DNA of 64,000 bases, taken from Halobaculum marinum (GTDB lineage Archaea; Halobacteriota; Halobacteria; Halobacteriales; Haloferacaceae). The DNA lies in assembly GCF_029338555.1 (NCBI RefSeq), contig NZ_CP119989.1, positions 372,001 through 436,000 on the forward strand. The letters are read 5' to 3'. Positions 9,012 to 17,797 of this stretch are shown piece by piece. Position 1 is the stretch's first letter, and every line of letters starts with the position of its first letter. A program made the position numbers and the translations under genes. The notes under the pieces are model-generated. The model did not search any database. It was not told the origin of the DNA and was given only the letters and a program-made list of their open reading frames with translations.

Positions 9012-9020
9012 GGGTTTTCC
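9012..9020 (+). promoter_or_regulatory. TATA-like box of the L39e operon
   Basis: GGGTTTTCC lies 28-36 bases before the L39e ATG at 9048 in otherwise GC-rich DNA. It is a plausible promoter for the ribosomal protein and aIF6 genes. Confidence 0.4.
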
Positions 9021-9047
9021 CTTCCGAAGCTGAATCTGCCGGATACC

Positions 9048-9200
9048 ATGACCAAGAAATCCAAGGCGAAGAAGAAGCGCCTTGCCAAGCTGGAGCGGCA
9101 GAACAGCCGCGTTCCGGCGTGGGTGATGATGAAGACCGACATGGAAGTGACCCGCAACCCGAAGCGACGCCACTGGCGGCGCTCGGACACGGACGAGTAA
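9048..9200 (+). CDS. rpl39e: Large ribosomal subunit protein eL39 (L39e)
   Basis: A 50-residue, highly basic protein matching archaeal/eukaryotic L39e over its whole length ([22 protein letters not shown] then [12 protein letters not shown]). It lines the peptide exit tunnel. The ATG at 9048 gives the standard N-terminus MTKKSK. Its stop codon is followed directly by the ATG of L31e, so the two are cotranscribed at the head of the conserved archaeal L39e-L31e-aIF6 group. Confidence 0.97.
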   Translation: MTKKSKAKKKRLAKLERQNSRVPAWVMMKTDMEVTRNPKRRHWRRSDTDE

Positions 9201-9476
9201 ATGAGCGCCAACGACTTCGAGGAGCGCGTCGTCACGGTCCCGCTCCGCGAGGCGAAGCAGGCGCCGTCCCAGGAGCGCGGCGACAAGGCGATGTCGCTCA
9301 TCCGCGCGCACCTCGCGAAGCACTTCTCGGTCGACGAGGGCGACGTCCGCCTCGACCCCGCGGTCAACGAGACCGTCTGGGCCCGCGGCCGCCAGAAGCC
9401 CCCGAGCAAAGTCCGCCTGCGGGCGGCCCGCTTCGACGAGGACGGCGAGGTCGTCGTCGAGGCGGAGCCGGCCTAA
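9201..9476 (+). CDS. rpl31e: Large ribosomal subunit protein eL31 (L31e)
   Basis: A 91-residue protein matching L31e: ERVVTVPLREAKQAP, then KAMSLIRAHLAKHFSV, and the conserved WARGRQKPPSKVRLRA loop. It binds near the peptide exit site of the large subunit. It starts with no gap after L39e and is followed six bases later by aIF6, so the three form one transcription unit. Confidence 0.97.
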   Translation: MSANDFEERVVTVPLREAKQAPSQERGDKAMSLIRAHLAKHFSVDEGDVRLDPAVNETVWARGRQKPPSKVRLRAARFDEDGEVVVEAEPA

Positions 9477-9482
9477 CCGGGC

Positions 9483-10148
9483 GTGCTTCGCGTTTCGTTC
9501 GCCGGGTCGTCGTACGTCGGAGTCTACGCGCACGCCGCCAGCGACTGCATCGTCGTGCGGCCCGACGTCGACGACGACCTGGCCGACCACCTCGCCGAGG
9601 AGTTCGGCGTCGACGTGCTGAAGACGACCGTCGGCGGGTCGGGCACCGTCGGCTCGCTCGTCGCGGGCAACGAGAACGGTCTGCTCGTCTCCCGGCAGGC
9701 GACCGACCGCGAAATCGACGCCCTCCGCGAGGCGACTGACGACCCCGTCGAGCGCCTCCCCGGCAAGCTCAACGCCGCCGGCAACGTCGTGCTCGCGAAC
9801 GACCACGGCGCGTACGTTCACCCGGACCTGACCGCGGAGGCCGTCGACGTGGTCGCCGAGACCCTCGACGTGCCGGTGAAACGCGGCTCGCTCGGCGGCG
9901 TCAACACCGTCGGCACCGCCGCCGTCGCCAACAACACCGGCGTGCTGTGTCACCCGCACAGCGAGGAGCCGGAGTTGGAGGCGCTGGAAGAGCACCTCGA
10001 CGTGTACGCCGACCTCGGCACCGTCAACTACGGCGCGCCGCTGGTCGGGTCGGGGCTGCTCGCCAACGACGACGGCTACGCCGTCGGCGAGGACACTACC
10101 GGGCCGGAGCTGGGTCGGATCGACGACACGCTCGGGTTCATCGAGTAA
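9483..10148 (+). CDS. eif6: Translation initiation factor aIF6 (ribosome anti-association factor)
   Basis: A 221-residue five-fold pseudosymmetric protein (repeats beginning near [53 protein letters not shown] and [12 protein letters not shown]). It binds the 50S subunit and blocks premature joining with 30S. It starts with GTG, six bases after the L31e stop. It is the last gene before a repeat-containing gap that separates it from L18Ae, a neighbour it usually adjoins more closely in archaea. Confidence 0.96.
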   Translation: MLRVSFAGSSYVGVYAHAASDCIVVRPDVDDDLADHLAEEFGVDVLKTTVGGSGTVGSLVAGNENGLLVSRQATDREIDALREATDDPVERLPGKLNAAGNVVLANDHGAYVHPDLTAEAVDVVAETLDVPVKRGSLGGVNTVGTAAVANNTGVLCHPHSEEPELEALEEHLDVYADLGTVNYGAPLVGSGLLANDDGYAVGEDTTGPELGRIDDTLGFIE

Positions 10149-10149
10149 G

Positions 10150-10170
10150 CGAGTCGACTTCGTCGACTCG
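10150..10170 (+). terminator. Perfect hairpin just after aIF6
   Basis: CGAGTCGAC (10150-10158) and GTCGACTCG (10162-10170) form a 9-bp stem with a three-base loop, immediately behind the aIF6 stop codon. It could terminate or protect the 3' end of the L39e-L31e-aIF6 mRNA. There is no T-run after it, so termination is only a possibility. Confidence 0.45.
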
Positions 10171-10171
10171 G

Positions 10172-10315
10172 CAGAACGCCGGCGAGGTCTTCGGGCCGAG
10201 CCGGCCAGTACGCTCGGACTCTACAACTGCAAGAACGACTCGACAGAACGCCGGCGAGGTCTTCGGGCCGAGCCGGCCAGTACGCTCAGGCTCTACAACT
10301 GCAAGAACGACTCGG
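10172..10315. repeat. Two-copy 72-bp tandem repeat
   Basis: Two adjacent 72-bp units (10172-10243 and 10244-10315) differ at only about three positions. Each unit contains the inverted arms CCGGC and GCCGG around a 16-base centre, so each could fold into a hairpin. The rest of the gap to L18Ae (10316-10555) contains short GC-rich dyads and no convincing gene. The reading frames through it lack coherent protein character. Confidence 0.85.
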
Positions 10316-10555
10316 CCAGTTCCGTCTGAGAGGAGGCCCGGCCCCCGCACCGAGTCCCACGTTACCGCCGACCGACGACGACGATCTCGACGAGCGCAGC
10401 GGCCGACCGGCGGTGCCGAACTGCCGCCAACGGCGCGCACACCGATCCGAACCCGCCGTGCGTCCCGGAAACGGGGGCGACAGGCCCCGTGGCCGATTCC
10501 GACCGACGGCGGGAGTCGGAAGGTACTTCCGCGTCGCGGGCCGTTTTTCGCGCAC

Positions 10556-10732
10556 ATGAGCCAGTTCACAGTTAGCGGCCGGTTCCAGACGCGGGACGGG
10601 ATGCAGGCGTTCACCCGTTCGATCGAGGCGACGAACGAGAACGTCGCGCGAGAGCACGTGCTCTCGAAGTTCGGCGCCGAGCACAACCTGAACCGCACCC
10701 AGATCGAGATCGGCGAGGTGGTCGCCGAATGA
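10556..10732 (+). CDS. rpl18a: Large ribosomal subunit protein eL20/L18Ae (LX)
   Basis: A 58-residue protein matching archaeal L18Ae/LX: QFTVSGRFQTRDGMQAFTR then ENVAREHVLSKFG and NRTQIEIGEV. The ATG at 10556 gives the usual MSQF start. Its last codons overlap the prefoldin alpha start (ATGA at 10729-10732), so translation of the two is probably coupled. Upstream frames extend it only through repeat-containing intergenic DNA. Confidence 0.95.
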   Translation: MSQFTVSGRFQTRDGMQAFTRSIEATNENVAREHVLSKFGAEHNLNRTQIEIGEVVAE

Positions 10733-11211
10733 GTCTCGGCGGAGGCGGTCCGGGTCAGCAGCAGCTCCAGCAGATCTCCCAGGAAGTCCAGGCGATCGAA
10801 GGCGAGATCGAGGAGCTCGAGGCAGACATCGACGACCTCCGCCAGGAGCAGCGTGACATCGACGAGGCGGTCGACGCCATCGACCAGATCGACACCGGCT
10901 CGACGATCCAGGTCCCCCTCGGCGGCGGCGCGTACGTCCGCGCCGAGGTCCAGGACCTCGACGAGATCGTCGTGAGCCTCGGCGGCGACTACGCCGCGGA
11001 GCTGGAGGAGGGCGACGCCGTCGACGCGCTCGACGCGCGCAAGGACGCGCTCGACGAGCAAATCGAGACCGTCACCGAGGAGAAGCAGGAGCTCGAGAGC
11101 GAGCGCGAGCAGCTCGAGGCGCAGGCCCAGCAGATGCAACAGCAGATGCAGCAGCAGCAGATGCAGCAGATGCAGCAGATGGCCGACGAGGCCGACGACG
11201 GGGACGAGTAA
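10729..11211 (+). CDS. pfdA: Prefoldin subunit alpha
   Basis: A 160-residue subunit of the archaeal hexameric co-chaperone that passes unfolded proteins to the thermosome. Long N- and C-terminal coiled-coil helices (about 8-50 and 98-140) flank a beta-hairpin core with PLGGGAYVRAEV. The C-terminus is very rich in Gln and Met (QQQMQQMQQM pattern, about 130-152). It overlaps L18Ae by four bases and ends three bases before ftsY, so L18Ae-pfdA-ftsY form one operon. Confidence 0.95.
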   Translation: MSLGGGGPGQQQLQQISQEVQAIEGEIEELEADIDDLRQEQRDIDEAVDAIDQIDTGSTIQVPLGGGAYVRAEVQDLDEIVVSLGGDYAAELEEGDAVDALDARKDALDEQIETVTEEKQELESEREQLEAQAQQMQQQMQQQQMQQMQQMADEADDGDE

Positions 11212-11214
11212 GGG

Positions 11215-12372
11215 ATGTTCGACGGCCTGAAGGACAAGCTCTCCTCCTTCCGGAAAGACGCCGCCGAGGAAGTCGAGGAGAAGGCCGAGGAGGCCGACGC
11301 CGAGGCGGACGCGACAGCCGACGCCGCCGCCGCTGAAGCCGCGGAAGCCGAGCCGTCGGAGGCGGCTGAGCCGGAGGCCACTCCCGCTCCCGCCACCGAT
11401 GCCGAGCCCGCGCCGGCGACCGACGACGACGGCGCCGCCGAGGCCGAGGCTGAGGCCGACGCCGACGACGGCGACTCGGGGCCGAGCCGCCTCAAACGCG
11501 CGGCGGCGTTCGCCACCGGGAAGGTCATCATCGAGGAGGAGGACCTCGAAGGACCCCTTCAGGACCTCGAACTCGCGCTCCTCTCCAGCGACGTGGAGAT
11601 GAGCGTCGCCGACCGCATCCTCGACACCGTCCGCGAGAAGATGCTCGGCGAGACGCGCGCGCAGGTCCAGACGACGGACCAGCTCGTCACCGAGGCGCTC
11701 CACGACGCGCTCGTCGACGTGATCAGCGTCGGGCAGTTCGACTTCGAGCAGCGCATCGCCGAGGCCGACAAGCCCGTGACGGTCGTGTTCACCGGCGTCA
11801 ACGGCGTCGGGAAGACCACCAGCATCGCGAAGCTGTCGCGGTGGCTGGAGGAGCGCGGCTACTCGACCGTCCTCGCGAACGGTGACACCTACCGCGCGGG
11901 CGCCAACGAGCAGATCCGCGAGCACGCCGAGGCGCTCGACCGGAAGCTCATCGCCCACGAGCAGGGCGGCGACCCCGCCGCCGTCATCTACGACGGCGTC
12001 GAGTACGCCGAGGCGAACGACATCGACGTCGTGCTCGGTGACACCGCCGGTCGCCTCCACACGAGCAACGACCTGATGGCGCAACTGGAGAAGATCGACC
12101 GCGTCGTCGACCCCGACATGACCCTCTTCGTCGACGAGGCGGTCGCCGGCCAGGACGCCGTCCGCCGCGCACAGGAGTTCGACGACGCCGCCGCTATCGA
12201 CGGCTCCATCCTCACGAAGGCCGACGCCGACTCCTCGGGCGGCGCGGCCATCTCCATCGCGTACGTGACCGGCAAGCCGATCCTGTTCCTCGGCGTCGGG
12301 CAGGGGTACGACGACCTGACCCTGTTCGAGCCAGAGGAACTGGTCGACGCGCTGCTGGGCGACGACGAGTAG
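11215..12372 (+). CDS. ftsY: Signal recognition particle receptor FtsY
   Basis: A 385-residue SRP GTPase that docks SRP54-ribosome complexes at the membrane. Residues 1-90 are an acidic Ala/Glu/Asp-rich A domain without defined motifs. The NG domain follows: G1 GVNGVGKT at 194-201, DTYRAGA, the G3 DTAGRLHTSNDLM and the G4 TKADADSSGGA. It starts three bases after pfdA, the usual archaeal arrangement. Its partner SRP54 is encoded 5.4 kb downstream. Confidence 0.96.
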   Translation: MFDGLKDKLSSFRKDAAEEVEEKAEEADAEADATADAAAAEAAEAEPSEAAEPEATPAPATDAEPAPATDDDGAAEAEAEADADDGDSGPSRLKRAAAFATGKVIIEEEDLEGPLQDLELALLSSDVEMSVADRILDTVREKMLGETRAQVQTTDQLVTEALHDALVDVISVGQFDFEQRIAEADKPVTVVFTGVNGVGKTTSIAKLSRWLEERGYSTVLANGDTYRAGANEQIREHAEALDRKLIAHEQGGDPAAVIYDGVEYAEANDIDVVLGDTAGRLHTSNDLMAQLEKIDRVVDPDMTLFVDEAVAGQDAVRRAQEFDDAAAIDGSILTKADADSSGGAAISIAYVTGKPILFLGVGQGYDDLTLFEPEELVDALLGDDE

Positions 12373-12416
12373 TCCGAGCCACGCGCGTCACTCCCGTTTT
12401 CACCGCCTCCCGTTCG

Positions 12417-13493
12417 TCACTCCCGCTCCAGCACCAGCACGTGCCGCACCAGACTCCGGTGGACCCGTCGCTCGAAGGAGTCGGTGACGCGCCATCCCGC
12501 GTCAAGCGCCTCCGTGCGCCACGAGCGGTCGGCGACGAGCACCCCACGAGGCGCCACGCGGGCGGCCTCCGCGAGCGCCGACGACACGAGGTCGTCGAGG
12601 TCGTGGCGGGCGATCTTCGACTGACGACCGTACGGCGCGTCGAACACGACGCCGTCGACCGCGTCGTCGCGGAGGGCGAGGGCGGTCGCGTCTCCCCGAA
12701 TCACGTCGTGGCCGACGTCGTCGCCGAGGTAGTGTGCGAGGTTCTCGCGGGCGCCGCGGACCATCTTCTGCTGGGCGTCGTTGCCGAGCACGTCGCTCCC
12801 GACGAGGCCCGCCTCGATGAGCACGCCGCCGGTGCCGCACATCGGGTCCAGCAAGGTCTGTCCGGGCCCTGCGCCCGCGAGGTTTGCGTACGCGCGGGCG
12901 TCCATCGGCGCCATGCTCCCGGGTTGGAAGAACGGGCGGTCGGTCGGCTTGCGCGTCGAGAAGTCCCTGACCGACTCGGCGACGACCCAGCCCACGAGGC
13001 AGGTGTCGTCGGCGAACAGCACTCGGAGGGTGTGGTCGGGGTCGTCCAGATCCACGTCGAAGCCGCGCTCGACGAGAGCGGCGCCGCACTCGCGCTCGGC
13101 TTCCGCGGTGGAGACGTCGGCGGAGTCGCGGACGACGCGCGCCCGGACGGCGACGGTGCCCTCCCGGTCGATGCTCGCGGCCTCGACGACGGCGCGGGCG
13201 CTCCGGGGGTCGGCGTCGGCGCGACCAAGGAGGTCGAGCGCCGTCCGGGTGTACGCCAGTCCGCGGACGCGGTCCGGGTCGACCGCGTCGGCGACCGCCA
13301 GCCCCGGGGCGACCGTCTCGACGCCGGCGGCGGCGGCGCGCGCCTCCAGCGCCGCGAACGCGTCCTCCTCGCCGGCGAGTTCCAAACCGTACACGACCGG
13401 TGGTGGTTCGCCGGGGCGCTTGAACGTCCGGATCCGCGGGCGGCGCGACGACCGCGGTGGCGGGACCGCCGAGTGCGATCCGGTCTGGAACAC
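12417..13493 (-). CDS. tRNA (guanine10-N2)-methyltransferase, TrmG10 type
   Basis: A THUMP-domain tRNA methyltransferase. The N-terminal region (to about residue 170) is a diverged THUMP module. The C-terminal Rossmann domain carries the SAM motif LLDPMCGTGG (about 215-223) and a DAPYGR motif (about 285-290), the family's variant of the NPPY catalytic loop, followed by RHVLVLERE. I start at the GTG at 13493 (358 residues) because a TATA-like TTTAAATGG lies about 28 bases upstream on this strand. A GTG at 13394 would match the shorter N-terminus of many homologues. It is divergent from tbp. Confidence 0.85.
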   Translation of the reverse strand: MFQTGSHSAVPPPRSSRRPRIRTFKRPGEPPPVVYGLELAGEEDAFAALEARAAAAGVETVAPGLAVADAVDPDRVRGLAYTRTALDLLGRADADPRSARAVVEAASIDREGTVAVRARVVRDSADVSTAEAERECGAALVERGFDVDLDDPDHTLRVLFADDTCLVGWVVAESVRDFSTRKPTDRPFFQPGSMAPMDARAYANLAGAGPGQTLLDPMCGTGGVLIEAGLVGSDVLGNDAQQKMVRGARENLAHYLGDDVGHDVIRGDATALALRDDAVDGVVFDAPYGRQSKIARHDLDDLVSSALAEAARVAPRGVLVADRSWRTEALDAGWRVTDSFERRVHRSLVRHVLVLERE

Positions 13494-13513
13494 GCACCCG
13501 GCAGGGCGGTACT

Positions 13514-13530
13514 ACTTTAACCATTTAAAC
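13514..13530. promoter_or_regulatory. Shared AT-rich promoter core between trmG10 and tbp
   Basis: The segment ACTTTAACCATTTAAAC stands out in GC-rich DNA midway between the two divergent genes. CTTTAACC lies about 26-33 bases before the tbp ATG, and its neighbour TTTAAATGG (minus strand) about 28 bases before the trmG10 GTG. The two cores overlap or touch, so the genes may compete for TBP. As one gene encodes TBP, autoregulation is conceivable. Confidence 0.6.
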
Positions 13531-13547
13531 CCACATTCGACCCAAGA

Positions 13548-14108
13548 ATGGTAGATCCCGCCGAGTCGATCAACATCGAGAACGTCGTCGCGTCGACTGG
13601 GATCGGCCTCGAACTGGACCTCCAGACCGTCGCGATGGACTTGGAGGGGGCCGACTACGACCCCGAGCAGTTTCCGGGGCTGGTGTACCGCACGACCGAT
13701 CCGAAGAGCGCCGCGCTCATCTTCCGGTCGGGCAAGATCGTCTGTACGGGTGCCAAGAGCACCGACGCCGTCCACGAGGCGCTCCACCTCGTGTTCGACA
13801 AACTCCGCGAGCTAGAGATCCCGATCGAGGACGACCCCGAGATCACCGTCCAGAACATCGTCACCTCTGCGGATCTGGGAAAGAGCCTGAACCTCAACGC
13901 CATCGCCATCGGTCTCGGCTTGGAGAACATCGAGTACGAACCCGAGCAGTTCCCCGGCCTCGTGTACCGTCTCGACGAACCGAACGTCGTCGCGTTGCTG
14001 TTCGGCTCGGGCAAACTCGTCATCACGGGCGGCAAGGAGCCCGCGGACGCGAAAGCCGCCGTCGAGGTGATCTCCGACCGCCTCTCGGAGTTGGGGCTCC
14101 TCGGATAG
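13548..14108 (+). CDS. tbp: TATA-box-binding protein (TBP)
   Basis: A 186-residue general transcription factor that bends the TATA box and recruits TFB and RNA polymerase. It is made of two direct repeats of about 90 residues (IENVVASTGIGLELDL... and VQNIVTSADLGKSLNL...), each with the EQFPGLVYR segment and a G(S)GK(I/L)V(C/I)TG strand. Haloarchaea often have several TBPs; this full-length, well-conserved copy looks like the main one. The small membrane protein gene begins two bases after its stop. Confidence 0.97.
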   Translation: MVDPAESINIENVVASTGIGLELDLQTVAMDLEGADYDPEQFPGLVYRTTDPKSAALIFRSGKIVCTGAKSTDAVHEALHLVFDKLRELEIPIEDDPEITVQNIVTSADLGKSLNLNAIAIGLGLENIEYEPEQFPGLVYRLDEPNVVALLFGSGKLVITGGKEPADAKAAVEVISDRLSELGLLG

Positions 14109-14109
14109 C

Positions 14110-14469
14110 GTGCCGACGCCACTCCAGCTGTCTGTCGTGGGACTGCTCGGCGGCTTCCTCCTCATCGCGGTCCTCTCGACGCTGCTTGCCAACACGGCGG
14201 CGTACTTCCTCCTCGGCGACGAGGCGGAGCTTCGACAGGCAGTACCCCCGGGCGTGGCGATGGCGCTCGTCGGGCTCTCGGCGGCGGTGTTGCCGACCGC
14301 CGCGGTCATCGCCATCGCGCTCGTCGTCGACTACGTGATGGTGTACCTGGCGTACGGGCTGAACAAGCGCGGTACCGCCATCGTCACCGCCCTCCACTAC
14401 TCGCTCACGATCCTCGCGGCCGTCGGGATCAACAGCGTGCTGGCGATCTACCAGACCGCGCCGGTATGA
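14110..14469 (+). CDS. Small polytopic membrane protein of unknown function
   Basis: A 119-residue protein with three or four hydrophobic segments (about 6-32, 45-78 and 90-112) and a charged GDEAELRQ loop between the first two. I do not recognise a family. It starts with GTG one base after the tbp stop and overlaps the CPBP protease gene by four bases (ATGA), so it is translated from the same mRNA as both neighbours. Confidence 0.7.
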   Translation: MPTPLQLSVVGLLGGFLLIAVLSTLLANTAAYFLLGDEAELRQAVPPGVAMALVGLSAAVLPTAAVIAIALVVDYVMVYLAYGLNKRGTAIVTALHYSLTILAAVGINSVLAIYQTAPV

Positions 14470-15398
14470 GCGGCGACGGCTCCGTCCTCGCGCGCCTCCG
14501 CTACCCCGTCTGGAACGCCGCCGAGCGCCGACTCCGCGCCCCACTGCGACTCGCCGTCGCGGTCGTGGTCGTCGGCATCGCGCTCGTCGGGACGAGCGCG
14601 CTCCTGTTCGGCGTCGGCCTGCCCGCACCGTTCCCGACGGTGCTCCCGATGCTCGCGGTCGCGGGCGCGACCCTCGTGGCCGCCCGGTACGTCGACCGTC
14701 GACGCCTGACAGATCTGGGCCTCAGACGCGAGCCGGGGTGGCTCGCGGATCTGGGCGCCGGCCTCGCGCTGGGCGTCCTCCTCCAGACGCTGATCGCCGT
14801 GGTCGGCGTCGCCGCCGGGTGGTTCCGTGTCGCCGACACGCTCGTCGGCACCGCGGGCGGCTTCGTGTCGGTCCTGTTGGTGTTCCTCGTCGTCGGCTTC
14901 TACGAGGAACTCCTCTCGCGCGGCCTGTTGCTCGTCAACGCCGCCGAGGGACTCCGCTTCGCCGGGCAGCGCGTCGCCGTCGCGGGCGCGCTCGGCGTCT
15001 CGGCGGTCGTGTTCGGCCTGCTCCACGCGAGCAACCCCGGGTCGTCGACCGCCTCGACGGTCGGGATCACGCTCGCCGGCGCGTTCCTCGGCGTCGGGTT
15101 CGTCCTGACGGGACGGCTCTCGTTCCCCGTCGGCGTGCACATCTCGTGGAACGCCGCGCAGGGACTGGGATACGGCTTCGCGGTCAGCGGCCTCCCCATC
15201 GAGGCCGCCGTCGTCGACCTCGAACCGACTGGGCCGGCGCTCGTCACCGGCGGCGCGTTCGGCCCCGAGGCGGGACTGCTCGGGATGGCCGCAGTGCTCG
15301 TCGGGACGGTCGCGACGGTCGCGTGGGCGCGGGTCCGCGGCGACCGCGGCATCGACCCGCGGGTGACGGCGCCGGACCTGCGCTGGCGCTCGGAGTGA
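14466..15398 (+). CDS. CPBP-family intramembrane metalloprotease (CAAX protease-like)
   Basis: A 310-residue membrane protein with about eight hydrophobic segments. All signatures of the CPBP/Abi family are present in transmembrane helices: E147-E148-x3-R152 (YEELLSRG), H187 in FGLLHASN, and H225-x3-N229 in HISWNA. Family members are glutamic-type intramembrane endopeptidases; substrates here are unknown. The ATG overlaps the upstream membrane gene, making a tbp-orf119-protease operon. A soluble tail of about 25 residues follows the last helix. Confidence 0.9.
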   Translation: MSGDGSVLARLRYPVWNAAERRLRAPLRLAVAVVVVGIALVGTSALLFGVGLPAPFPTVLPMLAVAGATLVAARYVDRRRLTDLGLRREPGWLADLGAGLALGVLLQTLIAVVGVAAGWFRVADTLVGTAGGFVSVLLVFLVVGFYEELLSRGLLLVNAAEGLRFAGQRVAVAGALGVSAVVFGLLHASNPGSSTASTVGITLAGAFLGVGFVLTGRLSFPVGVHISWNAAQGLGYGFAVSGLPIEAAVVDLEPTGPALVTGGAFGPEAGLLGMAAVLVGTVATVAWARVRGDRGIDPRVTAPDLRWRSE

Positions 15399-15508
15399 CG
15401 GGCACGGCGCCGGAACTGCGTGGGCGAGCGTCCACCGAGCGCATCGTGGCCGTATCGTGAACGAGCGTATTTGCCCTCACGCATCCAACAGATATCCGGT
15501 GAACACAG

Positions 15509-15916
15509 ATGGCTAGCACAGCGGCTCGGACGAACGAGACGGTGATTCGAGAGGCGTACGCGGCGTTCAACGAGGGGGACATGGAGACGGTGTTCTCGAT
15601 CATGTCGCCGGACGTCGAGTGGGTCGAGCCCCAGGGGTCGCGCTTCAGCGGGACCCACCGTGGCGCAGACAGCGTGATGGAGGAGGTGTTCGCACCGGTG
15701 GCGGCGGAGATGGCTGAATTCGTGGTGGAGGTCGACCGCGTCATCGACGCGGGCGACACCGTCGTCGTCCTCGGCACCGACCGCGGCACGGTCCGCGACT
15801 CGGGCGAGACGGTGGCGGCGCCGTTCGCGCACGTCATCGAACTGCGCGACGGCCAGATCACCCGGTGCAGCAACTACACCGACACCCACGCGTGGGAGCA
15901 GGCGCTCGCGGCGTAA
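15509..15916 (+). CDS. SnoaL-like/NTF2-fold protein
   Basis: A 135-residue protein with the cone-shaped NTF2/ketosteroid-isomerase-like fold pattern: an N-terminal helix (TVIREAYAAFNEGDMETV), then FSIMSPDVEWVEPQG, and C-terminal strands (VVVLGTDRGT, HVIELRDGQITR). Many such proteins bind small hydrophobic ligands or act as isomerases; no function can be assigned here. It stands alone, with a TATA-like CGTATTTGCC about 35-45 bases upstream. Confidence 0.8.
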   Translation: MASTAARTNETVIREAYAAFNEGDMETVFSIMSPDVEWVEPQGSRFSGTHRGADSVMEEVFAPVAAEMAEFVVEVDRVIDAGDTVVVLGTDRGTVRDSGETVAAPFAHVIELRDGQITRCSNYTDTHAWEQALAA

Positions 15917-16020
15917 CGTCGTCGCGAGGACTGTGAACACGAGGACTGCGAACCCGTTTTCGACCGCGACTGGAGCAGTGTCGAGCGGCCGGTCCGCTCG
16001 GCGGACGCTCCTGCGAGCGA

Positions 16021-16872
16021 CTACTCGACGAGGCGTTCGATCTCGGTGACGAGGATATCGCTGGCCCCGACGCCCTTCAACTCGGAGATGGTCTCGAACA
16101 CCTGCCGCTCGTCGACGACCGCGTGGACGGCGACGTGGTCCTCGTCGCCGTCGGCGACGTCCATCACCGTCGGGCCGCCCATCCCGGGCAGCACGTCTTT
16201 CACCGCCTCGAGGTCGTCGCGGCGAGCGTTCATCATCAGGTAGCGCTTCCCCTCGGCGGCGACGACGGACTCGAAGGCGGTGGCGACCTGCTGGACCTTC
16301 TCGTCGTCGGCCACGTCCGAGCGGGCGAACAGCCGGACGGATGAGGCGAGCACCTCGTCGACGATGGCGAGGCGGTTTACCTGCAGCGTCGTCCCCGTCG
16401 AGGTGATGTCGACGATGGCGTCGGCCATGTCGACGTGGGGGGTGAGTTCGGTCGCGCCCGTCACCTCGACGACTTCGCAGTCGATGCCTTTCCGGTCGAA
16501 GTAGTCGCGCGTGACGCGGGGGAACTCCGTGGCGACCGTCAGGCCGGTCACGTCCGCTGGCTCGGTGATGTCGCCGTCCTCGGGTGCCGCGAGGACGAGT
16601 CGGCAGTTGCCGTAGCCGAGGTCGAGCAGGTCGACGAGGTCGTGGCCGGACTCGCGGGCTTGGTCGAGGCCAGTGATCCCCACGTCGGCGGCGCCGTCGG
16701 CGACGTACTCGGGGATGTCGGCGGCGCGCGCGAACAGGACTGTGACCTCGGGGTCGACGGTGTCGGCGTACAGCTGTCGGTCGGCGGTGTTCTCGATGTG
16801 GAGGCCAGCCCGTTCGAGGACCTCGATCGTCGGCTCGTGGAGACGGCCCTTGTTGGGGACGGCGATGCGCAT
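16021..16872 (-). CDS. hisG: ATP phosphoribosyltransferase, long form
   Basis: A 283-residue enzyme that condenses ATP and PRPP in the first step of histidine synthesis. The N-terminus [11 protein letters not shown] and the YPRVT-like [10 protein letters not shown] segment are conserved, with [10 protein letters not shown] forming the PRPP-binding loop. The C-terminal domain (about 205-283, [13 protein letters not shown]) marks the long form, which senses histidine directly. No other his genes are present. Upstream on its strand lie a dyad, a (GGTCT)26 array and lysE. No TATA-like box is visible between lysE and hisG, so cotranscription with lysE is likely. Confidence 0.96.
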   Translation of the reverse strand: MRIAVPNKGRLHEPTIEVLERAGLHIENTADRQLYADTVDPEVTVLFARAADIPEYVADGAADVGITGLDQARESGHDLVDLLDLGYGNCRLVLAAPEDGDITEPADVTGLTVATEFPRVTRDYFDRKGIDCEVVEVTGATELTPHVDMADAIVDITSTGTTLQVNRLAIVDEVLASSVRLFARSDVADDEKVQQVATAFESVVAAEGKRYLMMNARRDDLEAVKDVLPGMGGPTVMDVADGDEDHVAVHAVVDERQVFETISELKGVGASDILVTEIERLVE

Positions 16873-16880
16873 GTCCGAGG

Positions 16881-16897
16881 GGACGGCGGGGCCGTCC
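16881..16897 (-). promoter_or_regulatory. Perfect dyad 8 bases before hisG
   Basis: GGACGGC and GCCGTCC (7-bp arms, three-base centre) sit directly upstream of the hisG ATG. In an mRNA from lysE into hisG this would be a hairpin over the start region; in DNA it could be an operator. Confidence 0.4.
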
Positions 16898-16912
16898 TTG
16901 AGTCCGTCGGGG

Positions 16913-17044
<132 letters not shown>

Positions 17045-17058
17045 CCGCCGACTGCTCG

Positions 17059-17697
17059 TCACACCACCCGGCCGACCAACGCCACCGCGAGCGCGACCAG
17101 CACGCCGGCGGAGCCGAGGCGGACGACGCGCGCTGCCCGTCCCGACGTCACGGCGCCGACCCGTCCCGCGAGCGCGCCCACCGCCCCGAGGTACGCGACC
17201 GTCAACAGCGCGTACACGACGCCGAGCGCGAGCATCGCGCCCGTCGCTCCCTCGCCGGCGAAGCCCGGGAGGAACGCGAGGAAGAACAGCGCGACCTTCG
17301 GGTTCGCGACGTTGGTGACCAGTCCGCGCCGGAACCCCGCCACAGCGGTCCCGGCCCCGCCGTCCGTCCGGGTTTCGTCGCCCGGCGGTGTCGCGCTCGA
17401 CTCGAAGCCGTCCCCGCTCGCCGTCTCCAGCGCGAGCCACAGGAGGTACGCCGCGCCGCCGAGGGTGACGACCGCCGCGGCGGTCGGCACCGCGCGGTAG
17501 ACGGCCGCCAGCCCCAGCGCCGCGGCGGTGGCGTGGACGAGCACGCCGACGGCGACGCCGACCGCCGCGCCGACGCCCGCCGCTCGGGAGTCCAGTCCGC
17601 GGGTGAGGACGACGAGCGTGTCCTGCCCGGGGACGAGGATCAACGCCCCCGCGGCGGCGACGTAGGCGGCGAGAGTCGTGGCGTCGATCCCGAACAC
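17059..17697 (-). CDS. LysE/RhtB-family amino acid exporter
   Basis: A 212-residue polytopic membrane protein with about six hydrophobic helices. The start region ends in [15 protein letters not shown], the LysE/RhtB signature (PGPD..), and [22 protein letters not shown] is the other conserved block. A hydrophilic acidic insert (GDGFESS to RTDGG) sits in the middle. The substrate may be an amino acid or homoserine-type compound. I chose the GTG at 17697 because it gives the normal family length; a GTG at 17745 adds 16 unconserved residues. Divergent from SRP54 and followed by hisG. Confidence 0.88.
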   Translation of the reverse strand: MFGIDATTLAAYVAAAGALILVPGQDTLVVLTRGLDSRAAGVGAAVGVAVGVLVHATAAALGLAAVYRAVPTAAAVVTLGGAAYLLWLALETASGDGFESSATPPGDETRTDGGAGTAVAGFRRGLVTNVANPKVALFFLAFLPGFAGEGATGAMLALGVVYALLTVAYLGAVGALAGRVGAVTSGRAARVVRLGSAGVLVALAVALVGRVV

Positions 17698-17797
17698 GGA
17701 CGGCAGTTCGCGAGGCTGTGGGAAGGGGTTTCGGTGCCGCGTCACCGAGCGACAGGGAAGCCTTTACCGCTCGGACTGCTACGGGCAGGCAAGACCA

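Noticed and set aside
10316-10555. A possible 7S (SRP) or RNase P RNA gene between aIF6 and L18Ae
   Set aside because: I find neither the SRP helix 8 signature nor the RNase P P4 motifs on either strand. Only short dyads are seen.
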